Assembly: GCF_001010945.1 (NCBI RefSeq) | Contig: NZ_LBHB01000001.1 | Coordinates: forward strand, 310,001 to 374,000 | Reading direction: 5' to 3' | DNA: 64,000 nt | Source of the DNA: Aurantiacibacter luteus | Lineage (GTDB): Bacteria > Pseudomonadota > Alphaproteobacteria > Sphingomonadales > Sphingomonadaceae | Shown: in pieces, positions 45,489-58,350 of the stretch | How the letters are laid out: the number at the start of each line of letters is the position of its first letter | How positions within the stretch are numbered: the stretch's first letter is position 1 | Notes under the pieces: model-generated | Databases searched by the model: none | The model's input: only the letters and a program-made list of their open reading frames with translations | Told to the model about the DNA's origin: nothing | Program-made: the position numbers and the translations under genes

Positions 45489-47039
45489 CTAGCTCTCGCC
45501 TTCTGGCGCGGAAGCCGTACAGCGATAGACCAGCCGCTCATTCGGTGTCGAGGGCAGGGCCGAGGTGACGGCGTCCTGCGCGGTGCCGAACGCGCGCGCT
45601 TCGGCCTCGCTAGCTCCGCACTGCGGCGCGGTGAAGCCGCCGCGGGCGGTGCGCGCCTGGGTCATGGCCTCGCGGCCCAGCAGGTAGCGTTCCATCGTCA
45701 GTTCGCTCGACGCGGGATCGAAGCGGTTGACCGAGACCGCCGCCTCGTTCGCGGGCACGAAGACGCGGGCCCAGGTGCCGTCGGTGCGGCCGTACTGCGT
45801 GCGGTCGTTGACGCAGCCGTCCTCGCGCCAGGCGAAGGGCAGGTCCCGCGCCGGAGCGCCGGTGACGCGGCTGCGACTCTCGTCGAGCGTGCAGATGTAG
45901 TCGCCGCCGCCCGCTCCGCCAGCGACGACGGGGCCGGTATCGGCGCCTCGCGCCTCGTCGTGCAGCGCGTCTTCCACCCGGCGGTCGATCTCCTCGAATG
46001 GTGGGCGAGTGAACCAAGCGACCACGCCTCCGATCAGCGCGGCCAGCGCCAGCGCGCCCGCCACCGCGCGTCGGCGCAGTTCCTGCCGCACGTGGAACCA
46101 CGCCGCGACGAGGCCTGCCGCCGTGGCGACGAGGAGGGCGAGGAAGGCGAGCGCCATGCCGTTCGCCCGTTCGTCCATCACGGCATAGCCCGCCGTGCGG
46201 CGCAGTTCCCCGGTGCGGGCGGCAAGCTCTTCTGCGCTCTGGCGGGATGCGGCGGCGATGCGGGCGGCCTCGGCATCGCGGCGGGCCTGCTCCTCGGCAT
46301 CGAGCGCGGCAAGACTGCGGCAGGCGCCCGAACTCATCTGCGGGCTAACATCGTTGGCACGCAGGAAAGGCAGCAGCTCGCGGGTGGAAACGGCAAAGAA
46401 GAACTCCGCGTCCGATCCCTGGCTCTCCGCGCCGAAGCTGTTGACGCCGATCACCCGCCCGCACTCGTCCACCAGCGGCCCGCCGCTGTTGCCCGCGGCT
46501 ATGGGCGCGGTGTGCAGCAGGGTGTCCATCTCCCTGCTGGGGCGGCGGCCGGAGAGAAAGCCGGTGGCGGTAACGGGCGGCTGGGCGCGGAACAGGTCGG
46601 CGAACTCGAGTCCCTGCGCCAGGTCCACGTTGGCCGGATAGCCTATGGCGATCACCGCGCCACTGGTCGGCGGATTGCCCGATATCGTAAGGGGCGGCAG
46701 GCCGAGGTTCGAAGTGGTGGCGAGCAGGGCGAGGTCGTTGCGCTCGCTGACCGCCACGATGCGGGCATAGACGGCTTCCTCCCCGTCGGCGGGGACGATG
46801 CCGATGGCAAGCCGCTCGTCCTCCAGCGCCTGCCGGATCACGTGGGCATTGGTGACGATCCGCTCGCGCCCGACGGCAAAGCCGGTGCCGTGCGAGACTG
46901 GCAGCAGTTCCGGCCCGTCGTTGCCGATGATGACGACGCGCACCACGCCGCGCGATGCCGCCTCGACGTCCGCCGGATCGGCCAGCACGGGCGTGGCGAG
47001 GGCGGCGAGCATGGCGAACAGGGCAACGAAGAAGCGCAT
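45489..47039 (-). CDS. Trypsin-like serine protease with C-terminal membrane segments
   Basis: This 516-residue protein has a signal peptide (ending PVLADP) and an S1C-type protease domain with the complete triad: His66 (VTNAHVI), Asp102 (RNDLALL) and Ser185 (AAGNSGGP). A helical Ala/Arg-rich linker, two membrane helices (about 292-312 and 325-340) and a periplasmic or cytoplasmic tail with three cysteines follow. There is no PDZ domain, unlike DegP/DegS. The last third is of unknown type. Confidence 0.85.
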   Translation of the reverse strand: MRFFVALFAMLAALATPVLADPADVEAASRGVVRVVIIGNDGPELLPVSHGTGFAVGRERIVTNAHVIRQALEDERLAIGIVPADGEEAVYARIVAVSERNDLALLATTSNLGLPPLTISGNPPTSGAVIAIGYPANVDLAQGLEFADLFRAQPPVTATGFLSGRRPSREMDTLLHTAPIAAGNSGGPLVDECGRVIGVNSFGAESQGSDAEFFFAVSTRELLPFLRANDVSPQMSSGACRSLAALDAEEQARRDAEAARIAAASRQSAEELAARTGELRRTAGYAVMDERANGMALAFLALLVATAAGLVAAWFHVRQELRRRAVAGALALAALIGGVVAWFTRPPFEEIDRRVEDALHDEARGADTGPVVAGGAGGGDYICTLDESRSRVTGAPARDLPFAWREDGCVNDRTQYGRTDGTWARVFVPANEAAVSVNRFDPASSELTMERYLLGREAMTQARTARGGFTAPQCGASEAEARAFGTAQDAVTSALPSTPNERLVYRCTASAPEGES

Positions 47040-47120
47040 CGCCAGCCGTTTTGGCCGCGCCGGACATTGACCGCAAGGTTCGGGACGCGCAGGCGTGTGG
47101 GCATCCGCTAACTGTGCCGC

Positions 47121-48152
47121 ATGACGAACGCCTCTCTTACTGACGACCAGCGCTGGCAGATCGCGCTCGCGAAAGACCGCCGCTTCGACGGCGTGTTTGT
47201 CACGGGCGTGCATTCGACCGGCATCTATTGCCGCCCCAGCTGCCCGGCGCGCGCTCCGAAGCGGGTGAACGTGCGGTTCTATGCCGGGCCCGCCGATGCC
47301 GAGGCGGCGGGCCTGCGCGCCTGCAAGCGCTGTGCGCCCGATCGTCAGAGCCGCGACGAGGCCGCCGTGCTCGCGGTTCTCAAGCTGCTGCGCGAGGCGG
47401 AGGGGCCGGTGCCGCTCGAGCGGCTGGGCGCGGCGACCGGGTATTCGCCCGCGCACCTTCAGCGCGTCTTCACCCGCGCCGTGGGCCTCTCGCCCGCCGC
47501 CTACGCCCGCGCATTGCGACGCGAGCGGGCGGACGCGGCGCTGATTGGAGAGGAGAGGGTAACCGATGCCATATACGAGGCGGGCTATGCCGCGCCATCG
47601 CGATTCTACGACGAAAGGAAGGACAGGGGAATGAGCGCCAGCGATTGGAGCCGGGGCGGGGCCGGACGGCGGATCGAATGGGCAAGCGTGGCAACGACGC
47701 TCGGCCCCATGCTGGTCGCCGCGACCGAGAAGGGCGTTTGCTGCCTCGCTTTCGGCGAGGGCGAGGCTGAGCTGCGCGCCCGTTTCCCGCGCGCCGAGCT
47801 GGCCGAGGGGGGCGCGGACTTCCGCGACCTGCTCGCCCGCGTGGTGGCGGCGGTGGAAGCACCGGGAACGGGCGACCAAATCCCGCTCGACGTGAAGGGC
47901 ACCGCCTTCCAGCAGCGCGTGTGGGACGAACTGCGCCGCATCCCGCCGGGCGAGACGCTGAGCTACGGCCAGCTCGCCGCGCGGGTGGGCAATCCGAAGG
48001 CCAGCCGCGCGGTCGGCGGTGCGAACGGGGCAAACAACGTCGCCGTGCTGATCCCGTGCCACCGCGTGATCGCGGCGGACGGAACGCTCGGCGGCTATGC
48101 CTATGGCCTCGATATCAAGCGCGAACTGTTGAATCGCGAGAACTCCGGCTGA
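47121..48152 (+). CDS. ada: Ada-type methylated-DNA--protein-cysteine methyltransferase and regulator
   Basis: This 343-residue protein combines three parts: a zinc domain with four cysteines (Cys37, Cys41, Cys68, Cys71; IYCRPSCPAR and RACKRCAPD) that takes methyl groups from phosphotriesters, an AraC-type helix-turn-helix (about 85-170), and the O6-alkylguanine transferase domain with the acceptor IPCHRV (Cys313). It repairs alkylated DNA and activates the adaptive response in E. coli. No alkB or alkA is adjacent. It diverges from the protease gene. Confidence 0.93.
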   Translation: MTNASLTDDQRWQIALAKDRRFDGVFVTGVHSTGIYCRPSCPARAPKRVNVRFYAGPADAEAAGLRACKRCAPDRQSRDEAAVLAVLKLLREAEGPVPLERLGAATGYSPAHLQRVFTRAVGLSPAAYARALRRERADAALIGEERVTDAIYEAGYAAPSRFYDERKDRGMSASDWSRGGAGRRIEWASVATTLGPMLVAATEKGVCCLAFGEGEAELRARFPRAELAEGGADFRDLLARVVAAVEAPGTGDQIPLDVKGTAFQQRVWDELRRIPPGETLSYGQLAARVGNPKASRAVGGANGANNVAVLIPCHRVIAADGTLGGYAYGLDIKRELLNRENSG

Positions 48153-48199
48153 CAGGCTGTGCGCGTGCTCGTATGGCCCTAGGCAACTGGGAGAATACG

Positions 48200-49105
48200 A
48201 TGGTCGAGACAGTTGAAAACGCCGCGACTGAACGGCCCTTGTGGCTAAAGATCTGGCAATTTCCGCTGGTCGCGATGATCGTCGCCATCGTGCTGATCCT
48301 GTTGATGACGGCATTAGTGCAGCTGTTTTCCGAAGTCGTGCTGAATGATGCGCTGGGCGAACCTGGAAGCATGATTGCGACCGTGGTGCTGCTCGTCGCC
48401 GCGCTGACCTCGATCTACAAAGTCGCCATTCGCAGGCTCGGGCGCAAAAAGCGTGACGACCTGCCGCTGCCCCCGATGCTGCGCGACACGGGACTGGGCT
48501 TTGCGGGCGGTGCCGTACTTATCAGCCTGTGTGTTGGGCTGGCGGCGCTTTTTGGGGTCTATCGCATTCAGGGCGGCGACAACTTCACGGACTGGCCGAC
48601 GATCGTCTTTCTGTTCGGCGTTTATGCAGGATTCTTCGAGGAACTGCTGATGCGCGGCATCGTGCTGCGCTGGCTGGAGGAGATGACCGGAACCTGGATC
48701 GCGCTGGCCATTAGCTCACTGCTGTTCGGCTTCGGCCATGCGTGGAACGATAACGCCACCGTCGTCAGCTCGACCGCCATCGCCATCGAGGCAGGAATCC
48801 TGCTCGGCGCGGCCTACATCCTCACACGATCGCTTTGGCTGGCTATTGGCCTACACGCCGGGTGGAACGTGGTGCAGGCGCTTTGGGACGTGCCTGTCAG
48901 CGGCAACCCCACTGTCGGGCCGGTCGCGGCAACCTTGGAAGGACCAGATCTGTTGGCAGGTGGCGGCTTCGGGCTCGAGGCGACCGTCTTTGCCCTGATC
49001 GTGGCGACGAGCGCGGGGGTGTGGATGCTGGTGCTGGCCGCGCGGCGTAGGCGGATTGTGCGGCCGATGTGGAGCCGCAGAGGTGCGGACATAACCCCCA
49101 GTTGA
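48200..49105 (+). CDS. CPBP-family intramembrane metalloprotease
   Basis: This 301-residue membrane protein has about eight hydrophobic segments and the complete CPBP (Abi) motifs: motif 1 FFEELLMRG (Glu147, Glu148, Arg152), motif 2 FGFGHAWN (His180) and motif 3 GLHAGWNVV (His219, Asn223). Relatives include Rce1, and in bacteria proteins tied to bacteriocin self-immunity or signalling, so the substrate is open. ATG at 48200 is preferred to ATG at 48173 because GGGAG lies six bases upstream. Confidence 0.88.
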   Translation: MVETVENAATERPLWLKIWQFPLVAMIVAIVLILLMTALVQLFSEVVLNDALGEPGSMIATVVLLVAALTSIYKVAIRRLGRKKRDDLPLPPMLRDTGLGFAGGAVLISLCVGLAALFGVYRIQGGDNFTDWPTIVFLFGVYAGFFEELLMRGIVLRWLEEMTGTWIALAISSLLFGFGHAWNDNATVVSSTAIAIEAGILLGAAYILTRSLWLAIGLHAGWNVVQALWDVPVSGNPTVGPVAATLEGPDLLAGGGFGLEATVFALIVATSAGVWMLVLAARRRRIVRPMWSRRGADITPS

Positions 49106-49298
49106 TTTCTCGGCATGCTGTGGCGGGAACTGTCAATCTCGTTAATGTTTCGATATAGAGATGCAAAGATGGCGCTGGAGCTTGAATTGTCTGGGGGCGA
49201 GGGGAGCCACGCTAAGTAAGTCTGCGTATTGTCACACCGTGCCAGCAAACTGACTAGAAGGCCTGACAAATGAGCCGTTTCGTGATGCTACCGATCTG

Positions 49299-49688
49299 TT
49301 GCGCCGAGTGAGGCCGGACGATCCTGACATGGATGCGATCATTCGCGCGATGGTTGCGGGTGCGCTGGACCACTACAGATGGCCAGTTGAAGAGAGCGAC
49401 CTTACCAAATTGATAGCAGACGCGAAAGAGCGCGAGCTGATATGGCGCAAGGAAGAGTCAGCGCGTGAAGATGCCAAGCGGCGGATCGCCGATCTCACGT
49501 CTCGGGAACGACAGGTGCTTGTATTGATCGGGCGTGGTTTCAGCAACAAGGGTGTCGCCCGAGAATTGGGGATTAGCCCGCGCACGGTCGAGGTTCACCG
49601 CGCAAATCTGTACGAAAAAATCAGTGCAGTCTCGACGGCCGACGCTGTCCGGATCGGAATCCAGGCAGGTCTTGACCTGGATGCGTGA
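49299..49688 (+). CDS. Small LuxR/FixJ-type DNA-binding regulator, start uncertain
   Basis: This protein of about 129 residues has a C-terminal LuxR-type helix-turn-helix (LTSRERQVLVLIGRGFSNKGVARELG and SPRTVEVHRANLYEKI, about residues 67-115). The N-terminal part is short and helical with no receiver or sensor domain. TTG at 49299, GTG at 49308 and ATG at 49329 are possible starts. The same frame reads as protein back to 49254 (TNEPFRDATDLLRRV), with only CTG at 49263 as an upstream start. A 13-codon ORF at 49270-49311 with AGAAGG eight bases upstream overlaps the GTG start. GC content here is lower than in the neighbours. Confidence 0.75.
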   Translation: MRRVRPDDPDMDAIIRAMVAGALDHYRWPVEESDLTKLIADAKERELIWRKEESAREDAKRRIADLTSRERQVLVLIGRGFSNKGVARELGISPRTVEVHRANLYEKISAVSTADAVRIGIQAGLDLDA

Positions 49689-50016
49689 AGAACTGCTCTG
49701 ATGCCTTTTCGCGGACGTCCAGAACACAACCGAGCCAAGCTTCAAGGATAGCTTGTGACGAGGTTCGCGCTGATTTTTCAGCAACCGCGCCAAACCATAA
49801 GCCTTTGACTTTCACCACGTAGTGACCGTCCGGCTTGCTAATGGTGATTGGGAGATGTTCGGCGACCAGTGATCGCGCGGCTTTGTCAAAATAACCGCCA
49901 TCAAGGAGCACTTCGAAAGCGCCTTCCTCTATCTTAACCCCGAACATATCACTGATCGGACCCGGGGCGAGCTGTAAAAGATGAAAGGCATGGCGAAGGG
50001 CGCTCTCAAGTTCCAT
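49621..50016 (-). CDS. Orphan protein in AT-rich patch, start uncertain
   Basis: This protein is at least 131 residues long and of unknown family, with a beta-rich core (GAFEVLLDGGYFDKAARSLV, ITISKPDGHYVVKVKG). ATG at 50016 has GGAG upstream, and TTG at 50037 is also possible. The reading frame stays open and protein-like upstream to a stop near 50124 (SLSPREWFDRIGWLQL), with only CTG at 50118 as an early start. The C-terminal 23 residues lie opposite the end of the LuxR-type gene and look low in conservation value. The pair may have arrived by transfer (inference from base composition). Confidence 0.5.
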   Translation of the reverse strand: MELESALRHAFHLLQLAPGPISDMFGVKIEEGAFEVLLDGGYFDKAARSLVAEHLPITISKPDGHYVVKVKGLWFGAVAEKSARTSSQAILEAWLGCVLDVREKASEQFFTHPGQDLPGFRSGQRRPSRLH

Positions 50017-50155
50017 TCGATCGGACTCCACCTGCAATTGGAGCCAGCCAATACGATCGAACCATTCTCGCGGCGAAAGGGATAAAGCGATTGTGGCCTC
50101 GGAGCTTGCAAACTTCAGAAAAGTTTAAAATAATATATAACAATCGATGCGCAAT

Positions 50156-51799
<1,644 letters not shown>

Positions 51800-51870
51800 C
51801 GCAAGGCAAATGGGCAGGCCGCACGGAGAGTTCCGCCGCCTGCCCTAAAGCCCGTGGACGAAAGACGCGG

Positions 51871-53487
51871 TCAGGCGTCCTTGCAGCCCATAGCCTCGAC
51901 CTCGGCCTCGAACTCGTCGCGGCGCGCCTCGCGTGCGGCCTCGTCGAGATACTCGCCGGGATGGTCGGGGCGGAATTCCTCGAGCAGCGGCTCGCGCTCG
52001 CCGGCCTCGAACATGTCGAACTTCTTGCGCACGACGCACTGGTACTCGCCGCGCCCGTCCCACCACTGTGCGCCCACCGCGCGGGCATCGGCCACGCGGT
52101 TCTCGTCGAGCAGCATGTAGACCAGCGCCCGGCGCACATTCTGGTCGTAGGCGGCGTAGCGGAACGAAGCCTCCAGCGCGACCTTGGCATCTTCCGGCTC
52201 GCCCGGCTGGTCGTCGAGCAGGTAGGTCAGGTAATAGCCGTAGAGCGGGTAGGCGTGATCGTTCTCCAGGTTGTTGGCGGCGGCGAACCGGCGGCGCGCC
52301 TCGGCGATTTGCGAGGGGGCGTCGAACGATCGGCGCAGGGCAATGTCGGCGTAATAGTTGGCGGCATCGCTGGACTGCGGATCGAGCGCCATCGCGCGGC
52401 GGGCGAGCGCCTCGGCCTCGTCGTAGTTGCGCGCGTCGAATTCGGCCTCGGTCGCGGCGAGCAGGACGGAGAAGTCGTCCGGATATTGCGCGACGAGGCT
52501 GCGCGCTTCGCCCACCAGCCGACGGGCCTGGTCCTCGTCCACCCCGCGCTTGGAGCGTATCATCATCATCATGCGCGCTTCCTCGGGCGCGGACAGGCGG
52601 TGCACCTCGACCGCGGGATCGGCGGCCACGGCATAGGGCACGCGCAGGGTGCGCGCGCGGCCCTGGCGGAATTCCTCCAGCTCCTGCCGCATCACCTCGA
52701 GATCGCCGAAGGCCTGCTCGGCCGCCTCCATGCGCGACGCACCATTGGCGATCGCCTGCATGTAGGCGCCCATCTGCCCGCGCCGGGCTGGATTGAGATT
52801 GAGGTGGCTGGCGATCAGCCAGCCGTGGCCATAGGTGCGCGCCACGTAGTCACGGTTGGGGCCGGGCTGCGGGTCGAAGGTGGCGGCAAGGTCGATCGGC
52901 ACGGTGGCGAGCGCGCCGCTGCGGGTGCCGGGCACCTCGCCGATGACGAAATTGTCCTCGTTGAACTCGATGTTGTAGAACAGCTCGGCGAACCCTTCGG
53001 AGTACCACAGCGGGTAGGGCGCGTCGCGGTGCTGGTACATGAAGTAGTGCACGTATTCGTGGAACAGCACGCCGCGCGGATCGGCCTGCATGTCGCGCGA
53101 CATATCCTGGCTGCGGCTTCGGGTGCGGCGGCGCTCCAGCTGGCGAGGTACGAAGGCAACCGAGCCGGTGGCGCGCGGGATGAAGAACCCGGCGACGCCA
53201 GAATTGCGGCTGCCCGCCGCCAGTGCCGACATGTCCGAAGGTTCGCCGTAGCGGAACACCGTCAGCTTGCTCGATTCTGGCAGGTCGGTATTGCCCGCGC
53301 CCGTCAGCAGCGAGATCGCCTCGTCCAGCCGTTCGAGATCCTGCACGAACTCGCGAGTGCCCTCTTCGCTGTCCTCGGAATAGACGATAAAGTGTTCGGA
53401 TTCGGCGCGATACCAGTCCGCGGCCAGCGCAGGGCTGGTGGCAAGCGTGGCGGTGGCAAGTGCGGTGATGGCAGCGAAAAAGCGCAT
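51871..53487 (-). CDS. Exported HExxH metallopeptidase-like protein with TPR-like C-terminus
   Basis: This 538-residue protein has a signal peptide (ending SPALAADW) and a gluzincin-like zinc site: HEYVH (His143, Glu144, His147) with the third ligand likely Glu164 or Glu168 in WYSEGFAELF. The C-terminal half (about 310-490) is helical with TPR-like spacing (ATEAEFDARNYDEAEALARRAMALDP). This arrangement is common in DUF1570-like exported proteins with unproven peptidase activity. It could be co-transcribed with the photolyase gene. Confidence 0.75.
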   Translation of the reverse strand: MRFFAAITALATATLATSPALAADWYRAESEHFIVYSEDSEEGTREFVQDLERLDEAISLLTGAGNTDLPESSKLTVFRYGEPSDMSALAAGSRNSGVAGFFIPRATGSVAFVPRQLERRRTRSRSQDMSRDMQADPRGVLFHEYVHYFMYQHRDAPYPLWYSEGFAELFYNIEFNEDNFVIGEVPGTRSGALATVPIDLAATFDPQPGPNRDYVARTYGHGWLIASHLNLNPARRGQMGAYMQAIANGASRMEAAEQAFGDLEVMRQELEEFRQGRARTLRVPYAVAADPAVEVHRLSAPEEARMMMMIRSKRGVDEDQARRLVGEARSLVAQYPDDFSVLLAATEAEFDARNYDEAEALARRAMALDPQSSDAANYYADIALRRSFDAPSQIAEARRRFAAANNLENDHAYPLYGYYLTYLLDDQPGEPEDAKVALEASFRYAAYDQNVRRALVYMLLDENRVADARAVGAQWWDGRGEYQCVVRKKFDMFEAGEREPLLEEFRPDHPGEYLDEAAREARRDEFEAEVEAMGCKDA

Positions 53488-53558
53488 GAAAATCTCCCCA
53501 ATCCGGGCAGAAGGTTATGCGATTCGTCGCTGGCAATCAACGCCTTGGCGCTGGGTAT

Positions 53559-56159
<2,601 letters not shown>

Positions 56160-56170
56160 TTTCAAATTTC

Positions 56171-56248
56171 CGTCATCCCAGCGGAAGCTGGGATCGATTT
56201 CGTAATCGTGGTGCAGGCGGATAGCGGTCCCAGCTTTCGCTGGGACGA
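56171..56248. repeat. REPIN-like inverted pair between the metH halves
   Basis: The arm at 56171-56195 (CGTCATCCCAGC-GGAA-GCTGGGATC) and the inverted arm at 56226-56248 (GGTCCCAGC-TTTC-GCTGGGACG) have the same hairpin cores and spacing as the element at 43157-43237, with a few differences. It fills the 92-base gap between the two metH genes. Confidence 0.8.
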
Positions 56249-56251
56249 CTT

Positions 56252-57298
56252 TTAGGCGGCAATCGTAAACGGTTCCAGCCCGGCGAGGCGCATGGCCGGC
56301 GCGGGCGAGGGGACGGCGCGGGGGGCTACGCCATCAACGGCGCGGGCCATGGCGGCGATGTGCGCGGGCGTGGAGCCGCAGCAACCGCCCAGGATGTTGA
56401 CGCGGCCCGCGTTGGCCCACTCGCCGACCAGGCCAGCGGTGGTGTGCGGTTCCTCGTCGTATTCGCCCAGTTCGTTGGGCAGGCCGGCGTTGGGATAGGC
56501 AAGCAGCAGGGTGTCGGCGATGCCGGAGAGCAGCTGCACGTGCGGGCGAAGCTGCTCCGCGCCGAAGCTGCAGTTGAGGCCGACCGCGACCGGGTTCGCA
56601 TGGCGCACGGCGTACCAGAAGGCCTCGACCGTGTGGCCCGAGAGGTTGCGGCCCGAGAGATCCGTCAGCGTCATCGAGAGCATCAGCGGCACGTCGCGGC
56701 CCAGCGCCTTGGCGAGCTGGCGCACGGCCATGATCCCGGCCTTGGCGTTGAGGGTGTCGAAGATCGTCTCGATCAGAATGAAGTCCGCGCCGCCCTCGAC
56801 CAGCGCTTCGGCCTGCTGGCGATAGACGTCGGTCAGGTAGTCGAAGTCGATCTCGCGGTAGCCGGGGTCTTCCACGTCGGGGCTGAGGGAGAGGGTCTTG
56901 TTGGTCGGGCCGATGGCCCCGGCCACGAAACGGGGCTTGCCGTCCTGCGCGGCGAAATCGTCGGCGGCCTTGCGGGCGATGCGCGCGGCGGCGAGGTTGA
57001 TCTCGGCCACCAGGTTCTCCGCCGCGTAGTCCGCCTGACTGATGCGGTTGGCGGAAAAGGTGTTGGTGGAGACCACGTCCGACCCGGCGGCGAGATAGTC
57101 GCGCGTCACCGCGTCGATCACGTCGGGGCGGGAGAGGGCGAGAATGTCGTTGTTGCCCTTCTGGTCGGCGCCGAGGCCGAGCGTTCCGGCGAAGTCCTCT
57201 TCCGACAGCCGGCGGTTCTGGATCTCGGTCCCGAAGGCGCCGTCGAACAGCAGGATGCGCTCCGCGGCGGCGGCGAGCAGGGCTTCGCGCGCATTCAT
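56252..57298 (-). CDS. metH: Methionine synthase, homocysteine-binding part
   Basis: This 348-residue protein is the homocysteine S-methyltransferase domain of MetH. It has [12 protein letters not shown] at the start, [17 protein letters not shown], and the zinc-binding cysteines in GLNCSFGA and GGCCGSTP. It should act with the downstream protein carrying the folate, B12 and SAM domains. The ATG at 57298 overlaps the metF stop by four bases (ATGA), so the order is metF, metH part 1, metH part 2. Confidence 0.94.
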   Translation of the reverse strand: MNAREALLAAAAERILLFDGAFGTEIQNRRLSEEDFAGTLGLGADQKGNNDILALSRPDVIDAVTRDYLAAGSDVVSTNTFSANRISQADYAAENLVAEINLAAARIARKAADDFAAQDGKPRFVAGAIGPTNKTLSLSPDVEDPGYREIDFDYLTDVYRQQAEALVEGGADFILIETIFDTLNAKAGIMAVRQLAKALGRDVPLMLSMTLTDLSGRNLSGHTVEAFWYAVRHANPVAVGLNCSFGAEQLRPHVQLLSGIADTLLLAYPNAGLPNELGEYDEEPHTTAGLVGEWANAGRVNILGGCCGSTPAHIAAMARAVDGVAPRAVPSPAPAMRLAGLEPFTIAA

Positions 57299-58248
57299 GC
57301 CGCCTGCTCCAGCAGGTTTTCGCGCACGGGGCGCAGGCCGAGCAGGTGACAGGTGGCGTAGGCCAGCTCGCTCTTGTTGAGGGTATAGAAGTGGAACTCG
57401 CGCACCCCCTCGGCATAGAGGCGGCGGCTGAACTCGGCATTGACCGTGGCGGAAACCAGCTCGCGCGCCTGCGGGTGGTCGTCCAGCCCGTCGAACAGCT
57501 CGACGATCCAGTCGGGGAGGGTCGCCCCGCACTGGTCGGCCATCTGCTTGGTGCGGGAAAGGTTGTGGACCGGCAGGATGCCCGGCACGATCGGCTTGTC
57601 AATACCGATGGCCACGGCGCGGTCGCGGAAGCGCAGGAAGGCGTCGGAGCTGAAGAAGAACTGCGTGATCGCCCGGTTCGCGCCCGCGTCCAGCTTGCGT
57701 TTGAGGTAGGCGAGTTCCTCGTCGGCACATTTGGCTTCCGGGTGCATCTCCGGATAGGCGGAAACCGAGACGTCGAACGGGTGCCGCTCCAGCAGCCCCT
57801 CGACCAGTTCGGCGGCGCAGGAATAGCCTTCCGGGTGCGCTTCGAACGGATGGTCGAGCTTGCCCGCCTCGTTGGGCATGTCGCCGCGCAGCGCGACCAC
57901 GCGGGTGATGCCTTCGTCCCAGAACTTGTCTGCCATGGCCAGCGTCTGGTCGCGGCTGGCGCCGACGCAGGTGAGGTGCGCGGCGACAGGCACATGGACC
58001 TCGCGTGCGATACGGGTAGCGGTGGCGAGGCTGCGCTCACGCGTGGAGCCGCCCGCGCCGTAGGTGACCGAAACGAAGCTGGGCCCGAGCGTGGCGAGCG
58101 AATGGACCGCCCGCAGCATCGAATCCTCGGCTTTTTCGGTCTTCGAAGGAAATACCTCGAACGACACGGTGACGTCACCCGGCAGCCCGGCGAACAGTGG
58201 CTGGTTGGCGAAATGGGCGGCTTGCGCTGGATAGTCGGGGGGCGTCAT
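57295..58248 (-). CDS. metF: Methylenetetrahydrofolate reductase
   Basis: This 317-residue flavoprotein makes 5-methyl-THF for methionine synthase. The TIM-barrel blocks VSFEVFPSKTEKAE, FVSVTYGAGGSTRERS, VVALRGDMPNE and ITQFFFSSDAFLRF are all present. Its coupling to the two metH genes gives a complete methyl-transfer module. The 102-base gap before it contains a 7-base stem-loop; no SAM riboswitch was recognised. Confidence 0.96.
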   Translation of the reverse strand: MTPPDYPAQAAHFANQPLFAGLPGDVTVSFEVFPSKTEKAEDSMLRAVHSLATLGPSFVSVTYGAGGSTRERSLATATRIAREVHVPVAAHLTCVGASRDQTLAMADKFWDEGITRVVALRGDMPNEAGKLDHPFEAHPEGYSCAAELVEGLLERHPFDVSVSAYPEMHPEAKCADEELAYLKRKLDAGANRAITQFFFSSDAFLRFRDRAVAIGIDKPIVPGILPVHNLSRTKQMADQCGATLPDWIVELFDGLDDHPQARELVSATVNAEFSRRLYAEGVREFHFYTLNKSELAYATCHLLGLRPVRENLLEQAA

Positions 58249-58302
58249 GGATCGCGATACGGCTGTCAGAAGGTTGGGCGGCGCTTCATGCCCGTAAGCG
58301 GC

Positions 58303-58323
58303 GCGAAATCAAACCTATTTCGC
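58303..58323. other. Stem-loop between priA and metF
   Basis: GCGAAAT (58303-58309) and ATTTCGC (58317-58323) form a perfect 7-base stem with a 7-base loop in the gap between priA and metF. It lacks a U tract, so it may be a weak terminator or a leader structure of metF. Confidence 0.35.
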
Positions 58324-58350
58324 ATACGCGAACGCATAGCAGGCCTTGCC

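Noticed and set aside
58249-58350. Possible SAM-sensing riboswitch before metF
   Set aside because: Only a simple 7-base hairpin is present; the conserved pieces of known SAM riboswitches were not found by eye.
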